From positions 311,380-375,379 of the forward strand of contig CM055753.1 of the NCBI GenBank assembly GCA_029465975.1: 64,000 nucleotides of DNA. The letters run 5' to 3'. The translations under genes were made by a program, and so were the position numbers. The stretch comes from Dallia pectoralis (Eukaryota; Chordata; Actinopteri; Esociformes; Umbridae). This document shows, in pieces, positions 20,468 to 33,167 of this stretch (position 1 is its first letter; each line of letters begins with the position of its first letter). The notes under the pieces are model-generated. The model was not told the DNA's origin, made no database searches, and saw nothing but the letters and a program-made list of their open reading frames with translations.

Positions 20468-22119
20468 CAGGGTTTCCGCGGGTCATTAAAAAGCATGAAA
20501 AGTCATTAAATAGATTTTGTGAAAATTCAGGCATTAATTGGCATGAAAAAGCATTAACTTCGATGTTCAAAGGCATTGAAAATTATGTAAACTTGATGGA
20601 ATAAAAACATTGTTTTTCATGATTTATTTTGACTATATAAACATCTAAATCTAATTTTGATCGGAAGTATAGCGTAATGGTTGAAAGGCGGAACCTTTTA
20701 ATTGGCTGTTTTGTACGGCTGGTGCACGAAGTCGCGAAACCTGATGCTAGTAATGCAAGGTGCTGTGAGTCTGCTGTCTATCGAGTGAGTAAGTGAGTGT
20801 ACGCTGTGGTGAAAGAATGGAGGAAATATCAAATGATGGGAAAATTCAAGTTTCAGCAGAAGTGGTTGGAGGATGAACTATTCAGAACCTGGTAAATCCC
20901 GTCCAGGGCTTGAATTTCGGTGCAGGATTGCAGGGATTGCGCATAATTTAAACCATTCCCGCAAGGTTAGTTTGTATAGTGCGAGAAATTCCCGCACAAA
21001 TATATTTGCTTCATCTCAGACCGAGGTAAAGTTGGTTGGATATTGGATATTCAACGGATATTCTGAGCCCGAGATCAGGTCCGGTTTTCCCGCAAGCAGC
21101 CACACTACACCCCGGAGACAGATAGAAACCTCCGTGTGCTAGGGACCGTCAATAGTTAGGGACCGTCAATAAAGTACAACGTCTTAAAGTTATGAATTCA
21201 ATAGCTGTTTAACCATTTGGCCTTGAAACTTCAAACCACTGTCAGCTTGTTTTATAGAGTACACCTACATTTTGCACAGCTTTGTTTTTTTAAGGAAATG
21301 GTGTAAGAGATGTTTAATAAACATTTAAAAATGGTAAAAATCTTTTTTTTGTGAAATCACTTTGAAACCTCAATTTACTTAAGGTCTTTTACATGTTGCA
21401 CATAATTTGTTTTTTCAAAATAAAACATTTAAAACATACATTTAAAACAAATACATTTAAATACTGGAAATCTTAATAGTTTTTTGAGCAGTGACCTATT
21501 AACCTCAAACCACTTTCAGATAGTCTGCAGGGGCCACCCCCATGTGGCACAACTGGCAATGCACAATTCATGCATACAAATTTGTAGATATTAATAAATG
21601 AAGATGATTAAATTAGACAGATGCATCAAAAGTTATTCACTCCCCCATAATCTTTAGATCCCCATGTGACCCACCCAACGAAATTCAGGCCCTGGTGTCG
21701 ATGGCATTTTGCAGCGAGTGTGTGGAATGGGGTGGTGGGGAGGACGGGGTTGACATGATTTTGTCGAATTTGCCTACTGCCTAAGCAGTATAGGTTCATT
21801 ACTTTTAATTATCAGTCCATGTTGTTTTGAGATCCGCAGGGCAGAGACACGAGCTGCTCAGTGAACAGTGTTTTAAATATTTGTATTTCTGTTGTGTTAT
21901 TATTTTGTGAAGCACTTTGTGTTGCGTTTAATGACTGTAAACCTTCTTGTGAGCCATCTGACAGTTACATTTGGATTTAAAAAATAGCAGTGTCAAATGC
22001 TCACAATTTGTGTGTGAAAGTATCTGCAGTTGGACATGGGCATGAAATTAGTTTAAAGTGGCATGAAAAAGGGCATGAAAAAGCATTAAATGAGATGGCT
22101 GATACCTGCAGAAACCCTG
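20468..22119. mobile_element. hAT-type non-autonomous element splitting the (TC)n tract
   Basis: The ends are CAGGGTTTCCGCGGGT and, inverted, CAGGGTTTCTGCAGGT, with mirrored GCATGAAAAAGCATTAA motifs inside each. The flanking TCTCTCTG and TCTCTGTG fit an 8-bp TSD but are not decisive in a microsatellite. Length 1652 bp, no transposase frame. Confidence 0.82.
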
Positions 22120-22268
22120 TCTCTGTGTCTCTCTCTCTGTGTCTCTCTCTCTGTGTCTCTCTCTGTGTCCCTCTCTGTCTCTCTCTCTCTGTCTCTCTCT
22201 GTGTCTCTCTCTCTGTGTCTCTCTTTCTTTCTCTCTCTCTGTGTCTCTCTCTGTCTCTGTGTCTCTCT
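22120..22268. repeat. (TC)n-type microsatellite, right part (3' flank of LINE A)
   Basis: TCTCTCTGTG/TCTC repeats end exactly where the LINE 3' end (CAATTCAATTCAGC) begins. Confidence 0.95.
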
Positions 22269-22404
22269 CAATTCAATTCAGCTTTATTGGCATGAAAGTT
22301 ACAAATGAACAATATTGCCAAAGCACTTTACAATGTAATTACAATTAAACATATGTACATGAACATTAATCAGTTACAAGGTAGTAAAGATGTGTGTGGA
22401 TGTG

Positions 22405-25400
22405 TTAAAAATGTTGGGTCAACTGGCTGTCCCTACGAGTGTGGCATGATGCGACATATTTCGCCCCATAGACGGCATATTGGTCTATCTCACCCAGTAT
22501 GTATTTCATTTTCTCTGTTTCGTTTGTTTCTCTAAATTGTTTATGCTTATCCTTGATTTGGGAAAAGAAAGTGTCCCGCAGGTCAGCATAGTAGTCACAC
22601 TCTAAGAGAAAGTGTGCTTCCGTTTCAACTCTGCTCTGTTGGCAGAGTAAGCACAGCCTGGCATCTCTGGGTTGCCAGATTTGTCTATGACGACCGGTCT
22701 CTATGGCCAGGCTGTGCTCGCGGAGTCTATACATAGTTAAAGTTTTCCTCAGTTTTCTATCAGTTTCAGTGGTCAGATAGTTTGCCACTGTGTACTGTCT
22801 GTTTAGAGCCAAATAGCATTGGAGTTTACTTTGGTTGGGCCAGATTGTCTGAGGGTTATTTGGGTTAGGGTTGGTCTGAGAATTTAGTCTCAGAATCAAC
22901 TGACTAAGGTGACTCTTCTCTATGGTCGCCTCTTGGCATTGTAGAGCTTTCTGGTGGTAAGAGTTGGGGTCACTTGTTTTTAAATGGTTATAAAATGTGG
23001 AGGCTCGTTTTTGGATATTTATTAAAAGAGGGAATTGGCCTAATTCTGCTCTGCATGCGTTGTTTGGGTTTTTTCTCTGTACTCTAAGGATACTCTTACA
23101 TAGTTCTGCATGCAGAATCTCAATTGGGTGTTTGTCCCATTTTTCAAACTCTTGTTTGGTAAGCCGACCCCATACTTCACTTCCATATAATGCAATTGGT
23201 TCAATTATTGATTTGAATATTTTTAGCCAGATCCTAATTGGTATGTCTAATTTCATATTTCTTTTGATGGCATAAAAAGCTCATCTTGCTTTGTCTCAGT
23301 TCATTCACAGCCAGGTTGAAGTTTCCCGTGGAGCTTATTTTTAGTCCTAAATATGTGTAGGTGTAAGTGTGTTCTATGTGTGTGGGGCCTAACAGAAAGG
23401 TGTATCTGTTTTTTTGGCATCTGGATCTTTTCTGGAATATCATAATTTTTGTCTTTTTTAGGTTGACTGACAATGCCCAGTTCTGGCAGAGTTGATGTAG
23501 AATGTCTACGTGTTGCTGTAGGCCTTCTTCTGTTGGTGATAGAAGGACCAAATCATCTGCATATAAAAGGCATTTTATTTGGATATCTTCAAGGGTGAGT
23601 CCAGGGGCTGTTGATTCTTCAAGTCTTTTGGTCAATTCATTAATATAGATGTTAAACAGGGTTGAGCTCATGTTGTTTCCTTGTTTAACACCACGCCCTT
23701 GTCCAATTTTTACTGCGCACTTGTTATTTTTGTACATTGATTTAATTATGTCATAGGTTAGTCCACCTACACCACTTTGTCATGGCTGTAGGGTGTAGTG
23801 CAGGTGAAAGCCATGTGCAGAGCCAGGTAATCCATATAACAAAGGTTTATTCCGGCACAAAGGCAACATAAAACAAACCCCGAACGGCAAAACAACAACT
23901 AACTGGTTAACATAAATGAAATGCGCATATCGCGACTTACAGAAAGAGACAGTTAACCAAAGTAATAGCTGTACCAAAATAACACTCACCTCTAATAATA
24001 TGTGACATACAAACAATGAACAGCAAACAGTGACATCTAGGCAATCCCTTTATAACCCAGTGATTACAAATCCCCAACAGCTGTAACCAACATAAACCAG
24101 GAAGTGGGCACCCGAAACCAGACAGTGCAGTACCCTAACTCACCACTCGTGACACACTTTCCATTATTTTTAGTAAAATTCCTTCGTGCCAAATTGAGTC
24201 AAATGCTTGAAAGTCTATAAAACAGGAGAAAATCTTTGTTTTGATTTACATGTTTGTCATTAAGGGTGTGAAGGGTGTAAATATGGTCTGATGTTTGATT
24301 TTTCGGTAAGAATCCAATCTGGCTTTTGCTTAGGACATTGTGTTCATTTAGATAATGTTGTAATCTGCTGTTTATGATGGCACAGAAAAGTTTGCCCAGG
24401 TTGCTGTTGACACAAATGCCACGATAGTTGTTAGGATCATATTTGTCACCATTTTTATAAATTGGTGTAATAAGTCCTTGGTTCCAGATGTCTGGAAAAT
24501 AGCCTACACTCAGTACTTTATTAAAAAGTTTTAGTATGGCAGTGGTACATTTATGACTAGTGTATTTTATCATTTCATTTAGTATGCCATCTGCACCACA
24601 TGCTTTTTTGTTTTTAAGGGTTTTTATTTTTTCTATTTCATTTTCAGTTATTGGGAAGTCCAGAGGATTTTGACTGTCTTTAATAGTGAATTCAAGTGTT
24701 TTAAGTTTTTCATAGTTTTCTTTTTGTTTCGGATTCATAGTTATGTTTTCGTAAAGCTCTTCAAAGTGATTTTTCCATATGTCACCATTTTGAATAGCCA
24801 ATTCTTCTCGATGTGGTTTATTTAGGGAAATCCAGTTTTGCCAGAACTTGTTTGAATCAATGGATTCTTCAATTTCAGTTAGTTGATTTTTAATGTGTTG
24901 TGCTTGTTTTGTTCTTAGGGTCTGTTTGTATTCCTTAAGGGTTTCCCAGTATTGTTGGCGTAGATATTGATTGTCTGGTTCTCTATGTTTTTGGTTGGAT
25001 AGATTTCTTAGTTTCTTCCTTATGGACTTGCAATTATAATCAAACCATTTCTCACTATTATTGTTTATTTTACTGTGTTTGGACGTCTTTTTTAATTCAG
25101 ATAAGGATGCTAATTTGTCAAATATTTCATTGACGTTTTGTACGGCTAGATTTACACCATTTTTATCATGAGGGTATTTGTTGGTCAAAAAATTGTCTAG
25201 GAGGGCTTGAATCTGTTCATTATCAAATGACTTTATTTTTCTAGACTATCATTACTCCATCTATAAGGTTGATTAGTCTTGTGTAACTTAGAGGGCTTTT
25301 CTGCGTTATGGTTTGCTTCTGCCTTTTTTAGATATATAGTAATTTTGCTGTGGTCTGATATTGGTGTGAGTGGGCTGACTGTGAATGCACTGAGAGACAC

Positions 25401-26146
25401 TGGGTCAAGGTCTGTGATTATATAATCTACAGTACTACTACCAAGAGGTGAGCTGTATGTATAGCGCCCAAATGAGTCTCCTCTTAGTCTTCCATTAACT
25501 ATGTATAGACCCAGTGTTCGACAGAGTTGCAGTAGTTCTTTCCCATTTTTGTTTTTTATTTTATCAAAGTTCTTCCTAGAAGGGTATGAGGGGAGGGGAA
25601 TGCTGATGTTTGTATTCATGTGTTTATCTCCCTGTGTGTCTAAGGTGTCTGGATCTTCTCCGGTTCTAGCATTAAGATCCCCAGTGATTACTACATTTCC
25701 TTGGGCTTGATATTTACTGATCTCCTCTTCTAAGATAGAGAAGCTTTCCTCGTTGTAGTAAGGTGATTCTGAAGGTGGGATATAGGCAGCACATAAGAAT
25801 ATATTTTTATCACTGGAGGTAGCCTCTTTTTTGATTTTCAGCCAAATAAAGAATTCTTCTGTTTTGATTATTTCAATTGCGTGAGTTAGTTCTGTTTTGA
25901 ACCAGATCAGCATTCCTCTTGACTCTCTGCCACGGTTGACTCCTTTTAATTTAGATGGGACAATAATCTCCCTGTAGCCTAAAGGACAGCCAGTTGGTCC
26001 GTTTCTTTTCCATGTTTCTTGTAGAACAATAACATCAGAATCGAGAACTTCTCTAATAAAATCAATATTTTGGCTGTAAGACCGAAAGCAGATTTTATAC
26101 CTTGGATGTTCCAGCACGAAATAGTAAATGACTTGAGATCCATAGA
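22405..26146 (-). pseudogene. LINE copy A ORF2 (endonuclease and reverse transcriptase), interrupted
   Basis: The start MDLKSFTISCWNIQG at 26146 is followed by an early frameshift. The endonuclease has VIVLQETW, VVITGDLNARTG, SSTVDYIITD and PISDHSKI. The RT has KNKKACGADGILNEM, NNYRGICVNSNLGKLF and then the solo LTR. After it come FNIYINELTKRLEE and CLLYADDLVLLSPTEE (catalytic YADD). The GVRQGCSLSP box reads GVKQGNNMSS here. The C-terminus has a Cys/His knuckle CLLCQQSRVETEAHFLLEC. It would nick DNA and prime reverse transcription if intact. Confidence 0.8.
23778..24154 (-). mobile_element. Solo LTR in LINE copy A
   Basis: The edges are TGTCATGGCTG and CACTCGTGACA, with a perfect 5-bp TSD CACTT (23773-23777, 24155-24159). 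In its - strand orientation it has a TATA-like TTATAAAGGG and a GAATAAACC polyadenylation signal. It is closely related to the solo LTR at 30738-31108. No internal genes remain. Confidence 0.9.
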
Positions 26147-26639
26147 TTTAAGGATGATATTTGCAGTATCTAAGATGAGACAAACACTCAAAAACATTAA
26201 TTATAAATATATACTGTTTCAACAGTCAACATGTACAATGTTTCTTGAACAAAACTAGTCAACCGCACTTTTCTTGTTGGTCATGAATAATAGAGATATG
26301 TATATATATTGTGTCCACACGTGTGAGTAACCTGACATATAGGTATACATGAAAAAAAAAATATATATTCTTATTAGGTCTATAATATGAGACAACATTT
26401 GCAGGGGTGTCTTCCATCTTACCCTTCATTAGTTCGTCAGATGAGAGCAAAGCAGGTTTACCATTTGACGTAGTACATCCTGTAGTTGCTGGGATGTGTG
26501 GTTTGAGGTTGAGGTCTGTATAGGGGTTGGGTTTGTTACTCCACTCACAGTTTCTGCGTATGTCCGTCTGTCTGTTTGTCTTCTTGTTGGATTGGGGGGG
26601 GGTAGGAGTGCTTTAGGTCTGACTGGGTGAGGTTCATAT

Positions 26640-27696
26640 TTATAGTTGGTTGGAGCGGGATTTAATTGAGGTGTGTGTGTGAGGTTGGCGATCTTCCTCT
26701 CTCAGCAGGGGGGCTTTGTCTCTGAATCTCATGGGGTGTCTAATTGGTCTTGGAGGTGTAGGAGTTGCTCCATTGCTCCTGTGGGATATAGTGGTCTGGC
26801 GTCCCAGGGATACGTCTTTCAATGTTTTTGCGAAACTGGGAATTACTTCTTTGTAGAGGCAGTCCAGGTTAAGGGTGGGATGGTGGGCCAGGTGGACATT
26901 TGGTTTCAAGGTTTCTCTGTAGCTCTTTAACTTCCGCTCTGAGATCAGTCAGTTCTCTTGTGTGTTTCTCTTTGTTCTGATCAATGTTTTTTAGTTGTTC
27001 TGTAAATCTACAGTTATCTTGTTCAGCGTTGGTCTTCTGTGAGGTGTTTTGTTCAGGTTGTTGTGTGTTCATCTTTTCTCTGAATTTCACCTGTTCTACT
27101 TCCATTAGAGCAAACTTCTTGATTAGGTCATTGAGGATAAAGTGAAGAGAAGGTTCAGCATGTTCTGAGTTAGGGGAGTTATTCTGTTTAGGGAATTGTT
27201 CTGTGGAGTCCTCTGAAATGTGGGTGTTATCTGTTTCATCTATGGTGGAAAGGACTTCTCCTAGACTGGATTTCTCTAGTTGGGCTCTCTCCTTTATTAA
27301 TTTGAAGTCCACTTGGAATTGACTCAGGCTGCCCTGTACTAGAATTGTTCCATTTTTGTATATGTTGACAGTTGTTATAACACTGTCTGTGTCTTCTGTA
27401 TTTTTAATTTTGATTTTCCATCCATTACATATTCCTTCTCTTTTGATCGAGGGGTAGTGGTCTTTCACTGCACGGTGCCATGCAGTTGGCTGTTCTGTGA
27501 ACAGGATCAGGTTGCTAATTTCGCCGTTTTTAAAAAGATCTGAAAACAGAGTTTCTGGTTTCTCTCTTAGGAGTTTCTGTTTGTACTGTTTCCGTGTATT
27601 TTCGTTTTTTGTTTCTTGTGGATAATTTATAGGAATGGCCTCAGTGTAGAGGGGTAGCGGAGATATTTCCTTATTGGTTAAGTTTTCTGTTGCCAT
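26640..27696 (-). pseudogene. LINE copy A ORF1
   Basis: The main frame (27696-26869, 275 aa) includes LREKPETLFSDLFKNGEI, NLILFTEQPTAWHRAVKD, an RNA-binding-like middle (VNIYKNGTILVQGSLSQFQV), an acidic linker, and a coiled coil (KNIDQNKEKHTRELTDLRAE). After a frameshift near 26890 the end reads LYKEVIPSFAKTLKDVSL, which aligns with DRVHINREGMRLFARTIK of copy B. I read this as the last helix of an SGNH-type domain with its Asp-x-x-His. The protein would bind the LINE RNA. Confidence 0.65.
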
Positions 27697-28148
27697 GCTG
27701 TTGCTATGCCGCTGCGGTTCCGTTGCTATGCGGATGTTATACCGTTGCTATGCGGTTGCTATTGCTGTGTCGTTACTTAGCCTAGATGCTAGTTATCCGC
27801 AAGGCTCTTAATCTTGTTTAAATCAATTGCTAACTAGTCCATTTTCAAGTCAAAATATACAGAATAGTTTACTGTTCTCACTTCTCGACGGGGCAAATGA
27901 GGAAAATCTCCGTTATTCTCTGGATCTCCGTAGATCTCCGTTGGTTGACTGTGTGGCTGTTCGGAGGTTGGTTGGTCGTTCTTTTTCTGATTTGTTAGTC
28001 CATAAATATTATTTAATCCCCAAATTATCTTGTAAGGCTTGACTTCTTATATGATTTTTCTGCTTTCTGTTGAAAATTCGATCGTTTATCTCATCTTAAA
28101 ACAGCAAAACACGAAGCGAAGTTAGGAGCTCATCATTACTAATCCGTG

Positions 28149-28152
<4 letters not shown>

Positions 28153-28194
<42 letters not shown>

Positions 28195-28234
28195 GTCTCT
28201 ATCTCTGTCTCTTTCTGTCTCTCTCTCTGTCTCC

Positions 28235-28268
<34 letters not shown>

Positions 28269-28359
28269 GTCTCTATCTCTCTCGCTCTCTCTCTCTCTCT
28301 GTCTCTCTCTGTCTCTCTCTCTGTCTCTTTCTGTCTCTATCTCTGTCTCTTTCTGTCTC

Positions 28360-28402
<43 letters not shown>

Positions 28403-28510
28403 GTCTCTATCTCTCTCGCTCTCTCTCTCTCTCTGTCTCTCTCTGTCTCTCTCTCTGTCTCTTTCTGTCTCTCTCTCTGTCTCTTTCTGTCTCTCTCTCT
28501 GTCTCTCTCT
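28153..28510. repeat. (TC)n / (TCTCTCTG)n microsatellite between the two LINEs
   Basis: About 360 bp of CT repeats with CTG and CTAT interruptions and higher-order repeats. It is the 3' flank of LINE B and the 5' flank of LINE A. Its long frames are artefacts. Confidence 0.95.
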
Positions 28511-28728
28511 CAATTCAATTAAAATGAGCTTTATTGGCATGACTGTGTACAATAGCACAATATTGCCAAAGCAATAGACATACACAAATATATAGGCCTA
28601 CATGGGTAAAAAAAAACACTTCAATGTTATGCATGTATAAATCACAACAACAAAAAATAAGTACAGAGAGCAGTTTAGCGAAAAGGGTTCAGCCCTTGTC
28701 CCTCATATGATGGCAGGAGAACACACTC

Positions 28729-31700
28729 TTATTTCTCTCCCAGAATATAAGAGAGTTTGTCTAATAGGTTCGCTTGTTGGAATTGAGGTAAAATCTGTTC
28801 TATTTGTTTGAAATAAGTGTCTCTGATGTGTTTATACTTGCTGCACTCGGTGAGGAAGTGCAGGTCGTCCTCTACGACTCCATCAGAGCAGTGTGAACAC
28901 AGTCTGAGCTCTCTGGCTTTCCAGCTCTGCCTATGTCGGCCCGTCTCCACACACAGACTGTGCTCACTTATGCGATATCTCGTCAGGAGCTTTCTCTGAC
29001 CATAATTTCTTATTTCGGTCAGGTATGGTGCCAATTTATAATCAGATTTTTTTTTGTGGAGGTATTTTAATTTATTTACTTGTGAGACCTTTATCTGCCA
29101 TTCTTGTATGTATTCTCCTTTGGTTATGCATCCTATTTCTTTTATTTTTGAGTGTCTGAACTGAATTGTTGAATTAAGTTGATGTTTTTCCACTAAATAT
29201 TGCATGGGGTCGCTCTCTGTGTGTCCTGCCCTGTATCTGAAAGCGCTGTGATGGCAACTCTCTGTCTGCGCGTCTGACAGATGGAACCAGAACTTTACGG
29301 CTCTCTTCTGGATTTCAGATAGGAGCGGGAATCTGCCTAATTTTGCACGGCATCCCAGATTTGGAGCGTTTCTGTGAGTTCCCAGGATGTTTTTGCAGAA
29401 CTCAAGGTGGAAAATTTCAGTTGGGGTTTTGTCCCAGGATTCGTAATTTAGTTTAAACTTAGGGCCCCAGATTTCACAGCCGTATAGTAGAATCGGTTTG
29501 ATGATGCTATCAAAGATTTTCAGCCACAGTTTAATAGGTGGGTTATATTTGAACAGGGGTTTTCTTATACTATAATAAGCCCTACGTGCTTTGTCAGTCA
29601 GATCTTTTATTGCCATGTCAAATTTTCCAGAAGCTGAGATTGTCAGACCCAAATAATTATAACATGTGACATGATTAAGAATTGTTCCTCCCAGTGTAAA
29701 TTTGTATTTATTTTTAGTCACACAAGGTTTTTTCTGGAAGATCATTATTTTGGACTTCTCCATGTTTATTGGTAATGCCCAGACGCTGCTGTACTCTTCT
29801 AGAAGCGAGAGGCTTTGGTGCAGACCCTCTACGTGAGGAGACAGCAGCAAGAGATCGTCAGCGTACAGGAGGCTTTTGATTTCTTTATCCTCGAGGGTCA
29901 GACCAGGACAAGAGGACTTCGCAAGTGTAGATGTCAATTCATTAATATATATATTAAACAGTTGGGCTGAGGCTGCAGCCTTGACGGACTCCTTTTGTCT
30001 GATTGAAATAATCAGTACGTTTGTCATTGATCTTAACGCTGCACTTGTTCCCATTGTAGATGTCCTTTATGAGGTCATATGTCCTTCCTCCTATTCCACT
30101 TTGGATCAGTTTTAGGAAGAGTCCATTATGCCAAACCGAATCGAAGGGTTTTTTGAAGTCAATGAAGCAGCCAAATATTTTGCCTTGTTTGGTTTGTTGG
30201 ACGTGTTTTTGAATGAGTGTGTGGAGTGTGTATATGTGATTTGATGTTCTCTGTTTAGGCATAAATCCAATTTGACTATTGTTTAGGATCTTGTGTTCTT
30301 GAATGAATTGAACTAATCTGTTGTTGATGATGGAACAGAATAGTTTGCCCAGGTTGCTGCTTACTGTAATCCCCCTATATTTATTTGGGTCGTACCTCTC
30401 ACCCTGTTTAAAAATTGGTGTAATCAAGTTTTCTTTCCAGATCTCAGGAAAGTGTCCTGATTTTAATAAAAGATTGAATAATTTCTGGATGGCTGCTTTT
30501 AGTTTGGGGCTGCTGTGTTTCAGCATCTCATTAGATATTAAATCCACGCCGCAGGATTTCTTATTTTTCAGGGATTTCATTTTGTCTGTCAGTTCATGTA
30601 ATAATATGGGCTGGTTTAGATGGTTTAGCTGGTCTTTTACAGTGCGCTCCAGGTTATGTAGTTGGGAGGTCAGATGTTTTTGGGTGAGTGTTGGTTCGTT
30701 TTGTGAATAGAGTTTTCCAAAATGTTCGGTCCATGTGTGTCACGGCTGCTGTACGGTGTAGTGTGGGTAGCCATATGCAGAGCCGTATAATCCGTTTCAC
30801 AAGGTTTATTCGGTTATAAACTCAAAACAAACCGTAAAACGGCGAAACACACGAACTTGTTGAATGAAATGAAAATGCGCATATAGCGACTTAAACGAGC
30901 AAATACAAACAACAACTATAAACGTGCGACAAGAACACTCACCTCTACCTAACTCGTGACATGGAACAATGAAGAGCAAAGAGTGACATCTATCAATCCC
31001 CTTTATAGCCCAGTGATTGCAAATCCCCAACAGCTGTAACCAACATAAACCAGGAAGGGGTGCACCCGAAACCAGACAGTGCAGTACCCTAACTCACCAC
31101 TCGTGACAATGTGTTTGGGTCGTAGATGGGAATGTGTTTGGGATCTTTTGATTTGTCTAATTTTTTCCCTTAATTCCCAGAAGATTCTTCCATATATATC
31201 TAGAGATGAGAGGGTGCATTTTCACCTTCTGAACTGAAGAAGGCCGGGGATTCACGGGTCTGTTCAGACTGAGGACTGTGTGACTATGGTCTGATAACGG
31301 CAGCTGTGGCATCACTGTGAAATTGTTGATTTGGCTGTGGTCTATATCTGTGATGGCGTAATCTACTGTGCTGCTGCCGAGATATGAGCAGTAGGTGGGT
31401 CGACCCTGCAAATCTCCCTTTGTTCTGCCGTTGACTATATACAGACCTAGGCTTTTGCAGAGCTGCAGGACTTGTTTTCCGTGCCTGTTTATTGTGTTGT
31501 CACAATTCTGAGGTGCCTTCGGGAAATGTTTCCTTTGGTATACATGTGAGTTGTTAATATATTTGTCTCCGTCTGGGGTAATGTAATCCACTTCTTTCCC
31601 TGTCCTGTAATTCAGATCCCCCATTAACATAACCGATCCTAGAGATTGGAAGTAAACTATCTCTGCCTGTAGGGTTGAACATGTCTCTTCATTATAATAA

Positions 31701-32091
31701 GGAGACTCATAAGGTGGGTATAAGTGGGACACAGGTACAAGTCCTCCTCTAAACACAAAAGCTCTTTTTGAAGTTTTAACCAAATATGGTTTTCCCCTTT
31801 TTTTACGGGCTGAATATTGTGCCACAGAGGATCTTTGAACCAGACTACGATTCCCCCTGAATCTCTTCCGTTTTTAATGTTAGGGTGTTTGACTGAAGGG
31901 ATTCGTAGCTCTCTGTATTTTGGAGGAGTGCAGATTTTGGCGTCTAAACGACACCATGTCTCCAGTAAAATTATTACATCTGAACTATTTACAATATTTA
32001 CCAAGTCAGGGTTAGTAATTTTCTCCCCAAAAGCAGAAGAGACCATTCCCTGAATGTTATAGCAAGTTATTTTACACGATGACATTGACAA
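28729..32091 (-). pseudogene. LINE copy B ORF2 (endonuclease and reverse transcriptase), interrupted
   Basis: Starts MSMSSCKITCYNIQGMVSSA. The endonuclease continues with VIILLETWCRL, LMGDLNYRTGKEV, GSSTVDYAITD and PLSDHSHTVLSL. After the solo LTR the RT reads KNKKSCGVDLISNEMLKHSS, NKYRGITVSSNLGKLFC, FIDFKKPFDSVWHNGLF and GVRQGCSLSPT. A small deletion of about 2 nt near 29955 shifts the frame before FNIYINEL. LLYADDLLLLSPHVEG holds the catalytic YADD. A Cys/His knuckle, LCSHCSDGVVEDDLHFLTEC, lies near the end. Few lesions overall. Confidence 0.82.
30738..31108 (-). mobile_element. Solo LTR in LINE copy B
   Basis: The edges are TGTCACGGCTG and CACTCGTGACA, with a perfect 5-bp TSD ATGTG (30733-30737, 31109-31113). 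Contains CTATAAAGGGG and GAATAAACC in - strand orientation. Same family as 23778-24154, at a different point of the host LINE. Confidence 0.92.
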
Positions 32092-32277
32092 ATATTGGAT
32101 TTACCAGATAAATGTATGAAATTCATGACCCAATTATGTTTTAGAAATATAGCTTAATCAATTAGAAAGGTATTATAGAGGATGTCTAGGAGTCTGTCCA
32201 TTTTACAGGTTGAATATAATAGAAAATAAATAAGTAATAAAAGTAGTTAAGAAATAATTATCACACAATGTGAGTAT

Positions 32278-33167
32278 TTAAGCCAACATATTGTCACAGA
32301 TAATTTTCAGCATGTGCCTGATCTGGCTCAGGTCAGTGGAGTCTGATCTACCTGTTCTCGCCCCTATCGCGGCGTAGCTATCTGTCTGCCTGACCCTCTC
32401 CTCACACTCATTGTGTGTTTTCTGAGGGGGTTTCAGGGCTGACTCCTTGATGGTCCTTGCAAACAGTCTCATGCCTTCTCGATTTATATGGACACGGTCA
32501 CACAGATGCTCGTGGGTGATCCACCGATGGTTGGCCATGTGGACGTTCAGCGTTGAAGCACATATGTTGGCTATCTCACAGTTTATCGTGTCACAGCTCC
32601 GCGATGCTGTCCTTCAAGGCCTTCATCCCGGGAGACGCAGTAGTGCTGATGTGTCTGTCTGTCAGAGGAGTTCTTGTGCCTGGGTCAGTGTTTGTGTTCG
32701 TTGGGTTGCAGAATCCCTCCTCCGTGCTTCTCTTTACTTCAGGGTCTTTCTTAATCTTCTGAACCTCCAATTTCAGGTTTTTGAAGTTCATCTGGAATTC
32801 ACTAAGGCTGATTTCTGGTCCCTGGATCATGACTGTTCCATTATGATATAGGTTCACAGTCAGATTTGTGTCGTTGTCTCCTTCCAGAGTGAGTTGTCTG
32901 CTTTTGCTGATGCCTCCTTTTCTTCTACATGTCATGGCAGAGCTGAGGATGGTGTGCCAGGCTGATGGGTGTTCAGTAAAGAACAGCAAGTTACAACGGA
33001 CTCTGCTGTCTTTTGGACCACTGTAGTCAGACACCAGTATCTCTGGGTTCTCTCAGGATCATCTCTTTCATCTTTTTCCTATCCTTAGTATAATTAACTT
33101 CGGCTGGATATATTATCTCTAGCTCTGCTTCATTTTTGAAAAATGCCTCTGCTTTAGGTAGGCCCAT
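32278..33167 (-). pseudogene. LINE copy B ORF1
   Basis: ATG at 33167 gives MGLPKAEAFFKNEAELEI, then a stop and a shift. The next frame has CNLLFFTEHPSAWHTILS and NLYHNGTVMIQGPEISLSEF, aligning with copy A. After another shift the end reads HEHLCDRVHINREGMRLFAR, TIKESAL. The Asp-x-x-His followed by Gly and FA resembles the last block of SGNH hydrolases. The upstream SGNH blocks are not evident in this copy. Confidence 0.62.

Larger units (their letters stand above)
22269..28150 (-). mobile_element. Tx1/L1-like LINE, copy A
   Basis: Read on the - strand, ORF1 is at 27696-26640, ORF2 at 26146-22405, and the 3' end at 22269. The 3' end AATTGAATTG sits on a (GA)n tract. The 5' side (about 28150) also meets a (TC)n tract (28153-28510). 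The 5' UTR has a repeated CCGTTGCTATGCGG motif. Solo LTR 23778-24154 interrupts ORF2. Several frameshifts make it inactive. Confidence 0.82.

Noticed and set aside
20325..20510. Long frames of Ser/Leu/Cys/Val or Arg/Glu/Thr in several frames
   Set aside because: They are translations of the (TCTCTGTG)n microsatellite; open in many frames on both strands.
28146..28585. 143-aa Ser/Leu frame and its Arg/Glu counterpart
   Set aside because: Microsatellite artefact running into the LINE 3' end.
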